A stretch of DNA of 16,909 nt from the NCBI GenBank assembly GCA_900545035.1, contig UQXM01000022.1, positions 1-16,909 of the forward strand, read 5' to 3'. This document shows, piece by piece, positions 1 to 6,679 of the stretch. Within the stretch, counting starts at the first letter, position 1. Each line of letters begins with the position of its first letter. The stretch is from an uncultured Fusobacterium sp. Its GTDB lineage: Bacteria > Fusobacteriota > Fusobacteriia > Fusobacteriales > Fusobacteriaceae. Position numbers and translations under genes: made by a program. The notes below the pieces were generated by a model. That model was given only the letters and a program-made list of their open reading frames with translations, made no database searches and had not been told where the DNA came from.

Positions 1-1107
1 AACATCTAGTATAGAAAACTTTTCTCCCTCTATCTCTAACTCTATCTCTCCTTCTAAGAAATCTATAGAATGGCTAAATTTTCCTATAACCTTTGGTTTT
101 ACTGCTTTTATATTATACTTTCTAAGTTTATCAGTTCCTACAACTCTATACTTAGAAGCTAACTGTAGTAAGTCCTGCATAATAAACTCTTTAGCTAATT
201 TTTCCTGCATAATAATTAGATTACTTTCATCTAAATAATAACTTGCTCTTACCTTTAAATTTTTCTGATTTTTTGCTAAAATCTTTACAATATCCTCTAC
301 TGCCTCAGATATCCGACTTATATCCACTTCACAAATAGATATTTTTTTCTCCATATTATTAACAATAGCTACTTTTTCTATCTCATGTCCCTTTAAAAAA
401 TCATAATGCATACCTGATACCATTAAAGTAACCTGAAGATACAAACTATTATCATAGGATATTTTCTCTATTACTAATTGTGGATTAGGAGTGCACTTTT
501 CTCCTATTACAACCTTATAATCCTTATATTCTATCTCAATATTTTTAAAATATTTTATAGTAAGAGTTAAAAAATTTTCTAATCCTGATTCATCAATAGT
601 TCCAACTAATTCTTTTAAGGTATGGAAATCATTACTCTCCATATCTATAATATAAAAAGTATTATCAGCTAAAATTAAATCCTCATTTATAATTATAAAA
701 TCATTTATAGAACCATTTAATAAAAGCTCTGTATTTAAAGATGTAGCACTATTTTCCTTTTCTTTAATTATAAGAGCTAGTGTGTTCTCTCTTTTTACCC
801 ACTTAAGTGGCTCCATTTTTTCATTTACAAGTTTAGGATTATCTATCAGATATTCTATCAAATCTGGGTGTTCATTTAGATATGCTTCTTCATATTCATT
901 TTCCCAATCTATAAAAAAACTATCCTCTTTTATTCCCTTTATATATGTTAAAATCTGACTAGTAGTATCTTCTGCCTCTTCATCTACCTCAATATTTTCC
1001 AACATCTCTCCATTAGAATCTACTGGAGTAACATAGGCTCCTCTCTCATCTATTTTTAACATAAAGTATATTTTTTCTAGTATATCATCTCTCTTTTCTA
1101 AGCTCAT
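1..1107 (-). CDS. Probable SNF2-family helicase, N-terminal part (cut by window edge)
   Basis: A reading frame on the minus strand is open for 369 codons from ATG at 1107 to position 1, with no stop, so the gene continues outside the window. The protein begins MSLEKRDDILEKIYFMLKID. It is acidic and hydrophilic, with no signal peptide or membrane segment. The far end reads RKYNIKAVKPKV, then DFLEGEIELEIEGEKFSILDV. That pattern resembles the SNF2-helicase-associated region that precedes the ATPase core in bacterial SWI2/SNF2 proteins. No Walker or DEAH motif lies in the visible part, so the helicase call rests on this N-terminal resemblance only. The ribosome site is weak (GAGAAG just before the ATG), but a good promoter lies upstream. 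An unrelated large intracellular protein remains possible. Confidence 0.6.
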   Translation of the reverse strand, partial: MSLEKRDDILEKIYFMLKIDERGAYVTPVDSNGEMLENIEVDEEAEDTTSQILTYIKGIKEDSFFIDWENEYEEAYLNEHPDLIEYLIDNPKLVNEKMEPLKWVKRENTLALIIKEKENSATSLNTELLLNGSINDFIIINEDLILADNTFYIIDMESNDFHTLKELVGTIDESGLENFLTLTIKYFKNIEIEYKDYKVVIGEKCTPNPQLVIEKISYDNSLYLQVTLMVSGMHYDFLKGHEIEKVAIVNNMEKKISICEVDISRISEAVEDIVKILAKNQKNLKVRASYYLDESNLIIMQEKLAKEFIMQDLLQLASKYRVVGTDKLRKYNIKAVKPKVIGKFSHSIDFLEGEIELEIEGEKFSILDV

Positions 1108-1150
1108 AATCTTCTCTACCCTTACTATCCTTAATTTTTATTCAGAGTAT

Positions 1151-1179
1151 ATTATATCAAAAAATACGAATTTTATCAA
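1151..1179 (-). promoter_or_regulatory. Sigma-70 promoter of the SNF2-like gene
   Basis: Read on the minus strand, TTGATA (1174-1179) is followed after 17 bp by TATAAT (1151-1156). A TG one base upstream makes an extended -10. The start codon at 1107 lies about 37 bases downstream of the expected transcription start. The promoter sits directly after the stop codon of the upstream acetyltransferase gene, and no terminator separates the two, so read-through is also possible. Confidence 0.65.
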
Positions 1180-1183
1180 TATT

Positions 1184-1678
1184 TTATTTATTCTTTAGCT
1201 CTAAATACATATCATTCCACTTTGCTCCTCCATGTGAAGATGCTGATATTCCTAGATGTTTAAACCCAAATTTAGAATAATAATGTACTAAATGGTCTTT
1301 ACAAGTAAGAACTACTCCTTTCTTACCCCTTTCTATACTCAATCCTATTAATTTTTTCAACAATTCTTCAGCTATTCCCTGTTTTCTATATTCAGGTACT
1401 ACATCTAGTCCAAAAACTGTCTGATAATCTCCATTAGGTTTATGTAGTTTTGTATTATGATACAGCTCGTCTGGAAGTTCTGGAGTATTAGTTGTACAAC
1501 CATTTATAAATCCTACTACTTTTCCATCTTTTTCTGCTACTAAGAAATTTTCACTGAAAGCTTCAAATCTTATTTTTAATGTCTCTCTATCAGCTGCTTC
1601 TGCTACTGGAAAACATTCTAATTCTATATCAGCTATTCTCTCTACATCCTCTTTTTTTGCAAATCTTATTGTTAACAT
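1184..1678 (-). CDS. GNAT acetyltransferase, arylalkylamine N-acetyltransferase-like
   Basis: A 164-residue cytoplasmic acetyltransferase that would move acetyl from acetyl-CoA to an amine. The GNAT core is visible: beta strand GLDVVPEYRKQGIAEELL (about residues 90-107) with the acetyl-CoA pyrophosphate loop RKQGIA, and LVHYYSKFGF (130-139), which closely matches the LVPFYEKFGF element of the animal arylalkylamine (serotonin) N-acetyltransferase family. IELECFPVAEAAD near the N-terminus also fits that family. The natural amine is unknown. I start it at the ATG at 1678, which has a GGGGGAG ribosome site; the frame can be extended to a GTG at 1714, but that would overlap the preceding gene. It follows the MBL hydrolase gene by 13 bases, so the two are probably one operon. 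Confidence 0.82.
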   Translation of the reverse strand: MLTIRFAKKEDVERIADIELECFPVAEAADRETLKIRFEAFSENFLVAEKDGKVVGFINGCTTNTPELPDELYHNTKLHKPNGDYQTVFGLDVVPEYRKQGIAEELLKKLIGLSIERGKKGVVLTCKDHLVHYYSKFGFKHLGISASSHGGAKWNDMYLELKNK

Positions 1679-1691
1679 AAAAATTCTCCCC

Positions 1692-2387
1692 CTATATCTC
1701 AAATATTTTCTCACAATTTTTTACAATTCTTATAACATTTATATTAACTCTTTTTTCCAACTCTTCAGCTATTTTATACTTATCCCACATATGCATTGGA
1801 ATTATATTTTTTACTTCAACTCTTTTTATAAAATCTTCCACACCTAAGAAGCTATTTTCCTCTAATCTTGGGTCAACTGGATAAAATAGATAATCTACTT
1901 TTTCTATATTCTCTACTATTTTTTTCATTTTACTCATATAAAGATCTCTCATATCCTCTTCTTCTTTTGGTGTATCATCTGGCCAAGCCCACCAATTTAA
2001 ATCTCCTGAGTGAAAGAATCTCTTTCCATCACATTTTACAAAATAGGATACCCCTAAATCACTTGATCCAAAAACTTTTATCTCTAATCCATCTATGCTT
2101 AGAGTATCTCCCTCTTTTACAAAATATTTTTTTACTTCTGCTTTAATATCATCACTTAAAACATATTCTACCTTTGAATTTTTTTCTTTCCACTTTAATA
2201 TCTCACTATTAAAGTGATCCCCATGTCCATGAGATGAAAATACTAATAATTTTTTATCATTTTTTATAAAATCATCTATTCTAAAATTTCCACTATTTCT
2301 TTTAGGTTCCATATAATAATCAAACACTAACTTATAATTTTCTGTTTCTACTGCAAATCCACTGTGATAAATATAAAAAATCTTCAT
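1692..2387 (-). CDS. Metallo-beta-lactamase-fold hydrolase
   Basis: A 231-residue cytoplasmic metallohydrolase. The metal-binding signature SHGHGDHF sits at residues 52-59 (His53, His55, Asp57, His58). HSGDLNWW follows at 126-133 (His126, Asp129), and MHMWDKY at 198-204 (His199). These are the expected two-metal ligands of the MBL fold, so the enzyme should be active. It belongs to the short single-domain group annotated as MBL-fold metallo-hydrolases; the substrate cannot be told. The start ATG at 2387 has an AGGAGG site five bases away and its own promoter. It is the first gene of a likely two-gene operon with the acetyltransferase. It diverges from a glyoxalase-like gene, and MBL and VOC proteins are both used in glyoxalase pathways, but a joint role here is only a guess. 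Confidence 0.85.
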   Translation of the reverse strand: MKIFYIYHSGFAVETENYKLVFDYYMEPKRNSGNFRIDDFIKNDKKLLVFSSHGHGDHFNSEILKWKEKNSKVEYVLSDDIKAEVKKYFVKEGDTLSIDGLEIKVFGSSDLGVSYFVKCDGKRFFHSGDLNWWAWPDDTPKEEEDMRDLYMSKMKKIVENIEKVDYLFYPVDPRLEENSFLGVEDFIKRVEVKNIIPMHMWDKYKIAEELEKRVNINVIRIVKNCEKIFEI

Positions 2388-2417
2388 CTCTACCTCCTAA
2401 ATACAACTATTCTCTAT

Positions 2418-2446
2418 ATTATAGCTGTTAATATTATTTTTGACAA
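2418..2446 (-). promoter_or_regulatory. Promoter of the MBL hydrolase operon
   Basis: On the minus strand TTGTCA (2441-2446), a 17-bp spacer and a perfect TATAAT (2418-2423). Its -35 box overlaps the -35 box of the divergent promoter on the plus strand (2440-2445) by five bases. Confidence 0.7.
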
Positions 2447-2469
2447 CTTTTATTCTGCTTTGATATAAT
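2440..2469 (+). promoter_or_regulatory. Promoter of the VOC/glyoxalase-like gene
   Basis: TTGACA (2440-2445), an 18-bp spacer and TATAAT (2464-2469), both perfect consensus. An AAGGAGG site (2487-2493) precedes the ATG at 2500. The leader is therefore only about 25 bases. Confidence 0.75.
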
Positions 2470-2499
2470 TTATCTATCAACTTTTTAAGGAGGATTAAT

Positions 2500-2868
2500 A
2501 TGTTTAAATTTAACCATTTCAACTTTAATGTATTAGATTTAGAAAAAAGCTTAAAATTTTATGAGGAAGCTTTAGGATTAAAAGAAGTAAGAAGAAAGGA
2601 AGCTGAAGATGGGAGCTATAAATTAATTTATCTTGGGGATGGAGAGGGACATTTTTCTCTTGAACTTACTTGGCTTAGAGATAGAGAGGAAAAATATGAT
2701 CTAGGAGATGAAGAGTTCCACTTAGCCCTTACTACTGAAAATTATGAAGAAGCTTACAAAAAACATAAAGAGATGGGAGTTATTATATACGAAAATCCAG
2801 CTATGGGAATCTATTTTATAGGAGACCCAGATGGATATTGGATAGAGATAGTTCCTGCTAAAAAATAA
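2500..2868 (+). CDS. VOC-superfamily protein, lactoylglutathione lyase (glyoxalase I)-like
   Basis: A 122-residue protein with the two beta-alpha-beta-beta-beta modules of the vicinal-oxygen-chelate fold. The probable metal ligands are all present: His6 (NHFNFNV), Glu55 (SLELTW), His74 (EFHLAL) and Glu116 (WIEIVP). That is the His/Glu/His/Glu set of glyoxalase I, and the length fits the short bacterial form. If it is a true glyoxalase I, it isomerises the hemithioacetal of methylglyoxal and a thiol cofactor. It could equally be a related VOC enzyme such as a dioxygenase or resistance protein, since the family is hard to split by eye. It is monocistronic, with a perfect promoter before it and a strong terminator after it. 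Confidence 0.82.
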   Translation: MFKFNHFNFNVLDLEKSLKFYEEALGLKEVRRKEAEDGSYKLIYLGDGEGHFSLELTWLRDREEKYDLGDEEFHLALTTENYEEAYKKHKEMGVIIYENPAMGIYFIGDPDGYWIEIVPAKK

Positions 2869-2880
2869 TTTTGATAAAAA

Positions 2881-2917
2881 GAGGAGTTTGCACCGAATAT
2901 ACAAACTCCTCTTTTTT
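2881..2917 (+). terminator. Rho-independent terminator after the VOC gene
   Basis: Perfect 10-bp stem (2881-2890 with 2902-2911), an 11-base loop, and six T residues at 2912-2917. The A run before the stem could also give a weak minus-strand terminator. Confidence 0.9.
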
Positions 2918-2980
2918 CTTGGGGAAAGAATTTTATGAATTAATTACTATGTTTTTTTGACGTAGTTTTTCTTTAAAAAG

Positions 2981-3009
2981 TTTAAATAATTTTATTTTTT
3001 TGATATAAT
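2981..3009 (+). promoter_or_regulatory. Candidate promoter of glsA
   Basis: TATAAT at 3004-3009 with TG one base upstream, and TTTAAA (2981-2986) 17 bp before it as a partial -35 match. A better-looking TTGACG at 2957-2962 is too far away to pair with this -10. Confidence 0.55.
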
Positions 3010-3037
3010 TATCTTATAAATATGAAGAGGTGAAAAA

Positions 3038-3958
3038 ATGAAATTAAATGAAGTATTAGATGAATTAGTTATAAAAAATAGACCTATTAGTCAATATGGG
3101 AATGTTGCTAACTATATTCCAGAACTAGATAAAGCCCAAAAAGATGCTCTAGGAATTTTTATAACTGATATCACTGGAAATAAATTTCATGCTGGAGATT
3201 GGAATACAAAATTCACTATACAAAGTATATCTAAAATAGTAACTCTTATGCTAGCAATTCTAGACAATGGCGAGGAATATGTATTCTCTAAAGTAGGTAT
3301 GGAACCTACTGGCGATCCATTTAACTCAATAGTAAAACTTGAAACTTCTCGTGGAAGAAAGCCCTATAATCCTATGATTAATGCTGGAGCGATTGCTGTT
3401 TCCTCTATGATAAAAGGAAAAGATGCTAGAGAGAAATTCGAACGTCTTTTGGACTTTTTTAAATTAATCTCTGAAGACAGTACTCTTGATGTAAATTATA
3501 AAATCTATTGTGGAGAAGCAGAAACAGGAAATAGAAATAGAGCTATGGGGTATTTTTTGAAAAGTGAGGGCATAATTGATGGAAATGTAGAAGATGCTCT
3601 TACAGTTTATTTCAAACAATGTTCTATTGAGGTGACTGCTGAAACTCTTTCAAAAATAGCACTGTTTCTAGTTAATAATGGAAAAATTTCTACTGGAGAA
3701 ACAATTATCCCACCAAGAGTAGCCACTATTATAAAAACATTAATGGTTACTTGTGGAATGTATGATAGTTCTGGAGAGTTTGCTATAAGAGTTGGTATCC
3801 CATCTAAAAGTGGTGTAGGTGGTGGAATACTATCTGTTGTCCCTGGTAAGATGGCTATTGGTGTCTATGGTCCATCTCTAGATGAAAAAGGAAATCCTAT
3901 TGCTGGTGTTGCTCTTTTAGAAGATTTATCTAAGAAATTAAATCTTACTATATTTTAA
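3038..3958 (+). CDS. glsA: Glutaminase A
   Basis: A 306-residue glutaminase that hydrolyses L-glutamine to glutamate and ammonia in the cytoplasm. It belongs to the serine-dependent bacterial family of B. subtilis YbgJ and E. coli YbaS, whose fold resembles beta-lactamases. The catalytic SxxK motif is in QSISK (Ser63, Lys66). Other family blocks are clear: YIPELDKA near residue 27, NPMINAGAIAV around 115-125, the CGEAETGNRNRAM block near 160, and SGVGGGILSVVPGK toward the C-terminus. The length is normal for the family, and the ATG at 3038 is preceded by GAGGTG. It has its own promoter and no obvious terminator, so transcription may run on into the damaged MATE gene 73 bases downstream. Confidence 0.95.
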   Translation: MKLNEVLDELVIKNRPISQYGNVANYIPELDKAQKDALGIFITDITGNKFHAGDWNTKFTIQSISKIVTLMLAILDNGEEYVFSKVGMEPTGDPFNSIVKLETSRGRKPYNPMINAGAIAVSSMIKGKDAREKFERLLDFFKLISEDSTLDVNYKIYCGEAETGNRNRAMGYFLKSEGIIDGNVEDALTVYFKQCSIEVTAETLSKIALFLVNNGKISTGETIIPPRVATIIKTLMVTCGMYDSSGEFAIRVGIPSKSGVGGGILSVVPGKMAIGVYGPSLDEKGNPIAGVALLEDLSKKLNLTIF

Positions 3959-4031
3959 TTTCTCCTTGACTATTTTAAGTTTATACCTTACTCTATTGTA
4001 ATGAGATTTTAATTTTTTATTTGGAGGAATA

Positions 4032-4739
4032 ATGTTTAAGGCTATTGATTTAAAAAGAGACTCTGTTTCAAAACTATTTTTTAATTTTTCAATACCTGCC
4101 GTTACTGGTATGATGGTTAATGCTCTCTACGCTATTGTAGATGGAATTTTTATTGGACAAGGGGTAGGAGCTGACGGACTTGCTGCTGTAAATATTGCTT
4201 ATCCTGTTATCAATCTTGGTATTGCCATAAGTTTATTGATTGGAACTGGTGGAGCTACTTTAATGTCCTTACATCCTAAAAATATTAAGTTTAAAAATAC
4301 TTGTTTTTCACATATAGTTACTTTGAATATTATTTCCTATATTATTATTTTGGGATTAGTTTTAATTAGTGGAGATAGTTTAATCTTTTTATTAGGTTCA
4401 AGTAAGCAGTTAGCTTTACAAGTTAAAACATACCTATATACTTGTGTTATTGCTATGATATTTTTGATGCTATCTAATAGTTTAAATGCAGTAGTTAGAA
4501 ATGATAAATCTCCTGTATACGCTTTTATATCTATGGTTATTGGAGCTATTACTAATGTATTTCTAGATTGGTTATTTATCATAGTATTTAAATGGGGAGT
4601 TTTTGGTGGTGCTTTTGCCACAGCTATTGGACAATTATTTTCTTTTTTATTTTTAGTAAAATATTTTTATAAATATCTAATAACTCTAAATTTGCATCGC
4701 ATACGTATATATTATTTAATAATTCTCTTAATTGATTAG
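4032..4739 (+). pseudogene. MATE-family efflux transporter, N-terminal half only
   Basis: The start is intact: a GGAGGA ribosome site, then an ATG at 4032. The protein begins like the MATE (multi-antimicrobial extrusion) family, with FFNFSIPAVTGMMVNALYAIVDGIFIGQGVGADGLAAVNIAYPV split over residues 16-59, then six hydrophobic membrane segments ending near FLFLVKYFYKY. Intact MATE proteins have about 450 residues and 12 helices; this frame stops after 235, and the last 20 or so residues are not MATE-like. From about 4670 the DNA is instead the antisense of a methyltransferase gene. Half a transporter is unlikely to export anything, so I call it broken. An assembly chimera would look the same. 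Confidence 0.8.
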
Positions 4740-5007
4740 TATTTAAATTTAATTGTGATATTTTTTCAAGATAGGCAAATACAAAATTTCCTATTCCAAC
4801 GCAAGGTTCTAAAAATTTTTTAGTATAAATATTTTCTAAAAAATCTTCAGAAAACTTTTGAAATAAATCATTGACAATATAATTTGCCAAATTAATATCT
4901 GTAAAGTATATTCCATTTGCTTTTCTATATTTTTGAGAAAAAATTTTTTCTGTTTCTTTTGTTTTAGTTATAAGAAATTCTTTAAATTCCTTATTATTAT
5001 TAAACAT
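4624..5007 (-). pseudogene. N6-adenine DNA methyltransferase, N-terminal fragment
   Basis: The start is intact: an AAGGAG site seven bases from the ATG at 5007, and a plausible promoter. The 127-residue frame has the opening motifs of N6-adenine methyltransferases of restriction-modification or solitary type: NGIYFTD (31-37), which resembles the GxYYTP element, EPCVGIGNF (67-75) as AdoMet-binding motif I, and IYVCDAN (100-106) as motif II. The catalytic NPPY/DPPY motif and the whole target-recognition part are missing. From about 4670 leftwards the frame runs into the antisense of the MATE gene, so the last residues are foreign. It cannot be a working methylase as it stands. Confidence 0.72.
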
Positions 5008-5040
5008 TCTTAATCTCCTTGTTTTATAATTTTATAGTAT

Positions 5041-5070
5041 AGTATATCATAAATTATTAGTTTTTTTAAA
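5041..5070 (-). promoter_or_regulatory. Candidate promoter of the methyltransferase fragment
   Basis: On the minus strand an extended -10, TGATATACT (5041-5049), with TTTAAA (5065-5070) 18 bp upstream of the TATACT hexamer. The ATG at 5007 lies about 27 bases past the expected start of transcription. Confidence 0.45.
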
Positions 5071-5078
5071 CAATAAAA

Positions 5079-5116
5079 ATAAACTCTCTCTAAATATTTT
5101 ATTAGAGAGAGTTTAT
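5079..5116 (-). terminator. Terminator after ridA
   Basis: A perfect 15-bp stem (5079-5093 with 5102-5116) and an 8-base loop. Read on the minus strand it follows the ridA stop and is followed by TTTTT. T-rich sequence on the other side may let it also work on the plus strand. Confidence 0.85.
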
Positions 5117-5141
5117 AATTTTTATTTTTTTATTTTTTCAA

Positions 5142-5522
5142 TTATTTAACTGCGATAAGTTCGATTTCAACTTTTACATCTTTAGGAAGTCTTGCAACTT
5201 CTACGCAAGCTCTGGCAGGTTTAGCTTCTCCTAAATATTCAGCATAAACTTCGTTTACAGCTGCGAAATCGTTCATATCTTTGATAAAGCAAGTAGCTTT
5301 TACAACATCGTTGAAAGTGTATCCTGCTTCGTCCAAAATAGCTTTTAAGTTTTCTAAAGATTGTCTAGTTTGAGCTTTTACACAGTCAGAAACTAGAGTC
5401 ATTGTTTCCGGAACAAATGGGATTTGTCCTGAAATATAAAGAGTTCCGTTTACTTCGATAGCTTGAGAGTATGGTCCTAAAGCTGCTGGAGCTTTTGGTG
5501 TGTTGATAATTCTTTTTGCCAT
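5142..5522 (-). CDS. ridA: RidA family reactive-intermediate (enamine/imine) deaminase
   Basis: A 126-residue protein of the YjgF/YER057c/UK114 family. RidA trimers hydrolyse reactive enamines and imines such as 2-aminoacrylate, released by pyridoxal-phosphate enzymes, to keto acids and ammonia. The active-site residues are present: Tyr18 in GPYSQA, Arg104 and Cys106 in ARACVEV, and Glu119 in KVEIELIA; they correspond to Tyr17, Arg105, Cys107 and Glu120 of the E. coli enzyme. The SGQIP motif is at 31-35. The length matches the family exactly. An AGGAGG site precedes the ATG at 5522. It stands alone, ends at a strong hairpin, and diverges from the pseudouridine synthase gene. Confidence 0.96.
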   Translation of the reverse strand: MAKRIINTPKAPAALGPYSQAIEVNGTLYISGQIPFVPETMTLVSDCVKAQTRQSLENLKAILDEAGYTFNDVVKATCFIKDMNDFAAVNEVYAEYLGEAKPARACVEVARLPKDVKVEIELIAVK

Positions 5523-5583
5523 AATTAAATTACCTCCTGATTAATTACTGTCTAATAGTTTTTTGTTAATTACCTCTTTCTAT

Positions 5584-5612
5584 ATGTTAGCATATATTTT
5601 ACAAAAAATAAA
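5584..5612 (-). promoter_or_regulatory. Weak candidate promoter of ridA
   Basis: On the minus strand TAACAT (5584-5589) preceded by TGC as an extended -10, and TTTATT (5607-5612) 17 bp upstream. Neither hexamer is close to consensus. Confidence 0.35.
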
Positions 5613-5614
5613 GA

Positions 5615-5645
5615 TTAACTTTTCTTCTGCTGTTCGTGGTATAAT
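5615..5645 (+). promoter_or_regulatory. Extended -10 promoter of the RluA-type gene
   Basis: A perfect TATAAT (5640-5645) preceded by TGG, an extended -10. The -35 region is poor (TTAACT at 5615-5620, spacer 19). The start codon at 5679 is about 27 bases past the expected transcription start. Confidence 0.6.
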
Positions 5646-5678
5646 ATAAATGAAGTATAAAAAAATATGGGAGTATTT

Positions 5679-6548
5679 ATGAAAAAATTTATTATTGAGC
5701 CAGAATACAGCGGTTTTACAGTGGGAGATTATCTGAAGCAGGTAAAAGGATATTCTTCAAGAGGTTTAAAAAATGCAGATATATATCTTAACGGAAAAAA
5801 AGTTCGTCTGGATAAAAAAATAAAAAAACTTAACCGTTTGGTTGTGGCAGAGGCTGAAAAAGGAACAAATATTGCTCCGATTCCAATGGATTTAAAAATT
5901 GTATATGAAGATAAAAATCTTCTTATTATTAATAAGGATGCAGATGTTGTTGTACATCCTACTCAGAAAAAAGTGGACAAAACCCTTGCAAACGGAATAG
6001 TTGATTATTTTTTGAAAACTACGGGAAAAATTCAAGTGCCGAGATTTTATAACCGTTTGGATATGAATACATCCGGACTTATTGTTGTAGCAAAAAACGG
6101 ATTTGCACAGGCATATCTTCAGGAAAAAGCCGAAACAAGAAAATTTTATATGGCTGTATGTGAAGGAATTATTGAAAAGGATGAGTTTTTTATAGAAAGA
6201 CCGATAGGAAGAGTTGGAGATGAGATAAAAAGAAGAGAGCTTTCTGTGGAAGAGGGAGGACAGACTGCCAAAACAAAGGTAAAAGTTTTGGAGAGATTTC
6301 CGGAAAAAAATCTTACTCTTGTGGAATTGGAACTTTTCACAGGACGAACACATCAGATAAGGGTACATCTTTCTCTTGAGGGATATCCGATTTTGGGAGA
6401 TACTCTTTACGGACATGAAAATGAAAAATTTAAAAGGCAGCTGCTTCATTCTTACAAATTTATCTACGATGATGTAGATACACATGAGCAGAAAATAATT
6501 GAAGTTGGGCTTCCGGAGGATATGAAAAATGCATTAGGTGTCAAATAA
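5679..6548 (+). CDS. RluA-family 23S rRNA/tRNA pseudouridine synthase
   Basis: A 289-residue RNA-modifying enzyme that isomerises specific uridines to pseudouridine. Residues 1-60 form an S4-like RNA-binding domain (GYSSRGLKNADIYLNGKKV). The catalytic domain has LLIINKDADVVVHPT (81-95), the motif II block NRLDMNTSGLIVVAKN (125-140) with catalytic Asp128, and GRTHQIRVHLS toward the C-terminus. The order and length fit the RluA/RluC/RluD family. Which uridine it modifies cannot be read from the sequence, so I give no symbol. I start at the ATG at 5679, which has GGGAG five bases away; an in-frame ATG at 5667 lacks a good site. The gap promoter follows within 40 bases of its stop. Confidence 0.92.
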   Translation: MKKFIIEPEYSGFTVGDYLKQVKGYSSRGLKNADIYLNGKKVRLDKKIKKLNRLVVAEAEKGTNIAPIPMDLKIVYEDKNLLIINKDADVVVHPTQKKVDKTLANGIVDYFLKTTGKIQVPRFYNRLDMNTSGLIVVAKNGFAQAYLQEKAETRKFYMAVCEGIIEKDEFFIERPIGRVGDEIKRRELSVEEGGQTAKTKVKVLERFPEKNLTLVELELFTGRTHQIRVHLSLEGYPILGDTLYGHENEKFKRQLLHSYKFIYDDVDTHEQKIIEVGLPEDMKNALGVK

Positions 6549-6585
6549 TGCTCAAAAAAGTGTTCAAATTTAATCTGTATCAAAA

Positions 6586-6614
6586 TTGACAAAATAGAAA
6601 TAGATGGCTATAAT
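6586..6614 (+). promoter_or_regulatory. Consensus promoter of gap
   Basis: TTGACA (6586-6591), exactly 17 bp, then TATAAT (6609-6614): a perfect sigma-70 promoter, fitting a very highly expressed glycolytic gene. An AAGGAGG site (6666-6672) completes the signals. Confidence 0.9.
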
Positions 6615-6679
6615 CTAAATATACGGATTAAAGAAAATAAAAAAATTATTATAAAGTAAAATTTCAAGGAGGAAACAAA

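Noticed and set aside
1679..1714. A 12-codon N-terminal extension of the acetyltransferase to a GTG start
   Set aside because: It would overlap the upstream gene, and the internal ATG at 1678 has a good GGGGGAG ribosome site and matches the family start.
2957..2962. TTGACG as the -35 of glsA
   Set aside because: It lies 41 bases before the only good -10 (3004-3009), too far to form one promoter.
5523..5580. A second ribosome-site-like AAGAGGTAATTAAC upstream of ridA, resembling the true site AGGAGGTAATT
   Set aside because: No start codon follows at a usable distance, so a leader peptide is not supported. Probably a chance similarity or small duplication.
5892..6485. A 197-codon minus-strand frame opposite the RluA-type gene
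   Set aside because: Antisense shadow of the pseudouridine synthase; Phe/Ser/Lys-rich with no recognisable domain.
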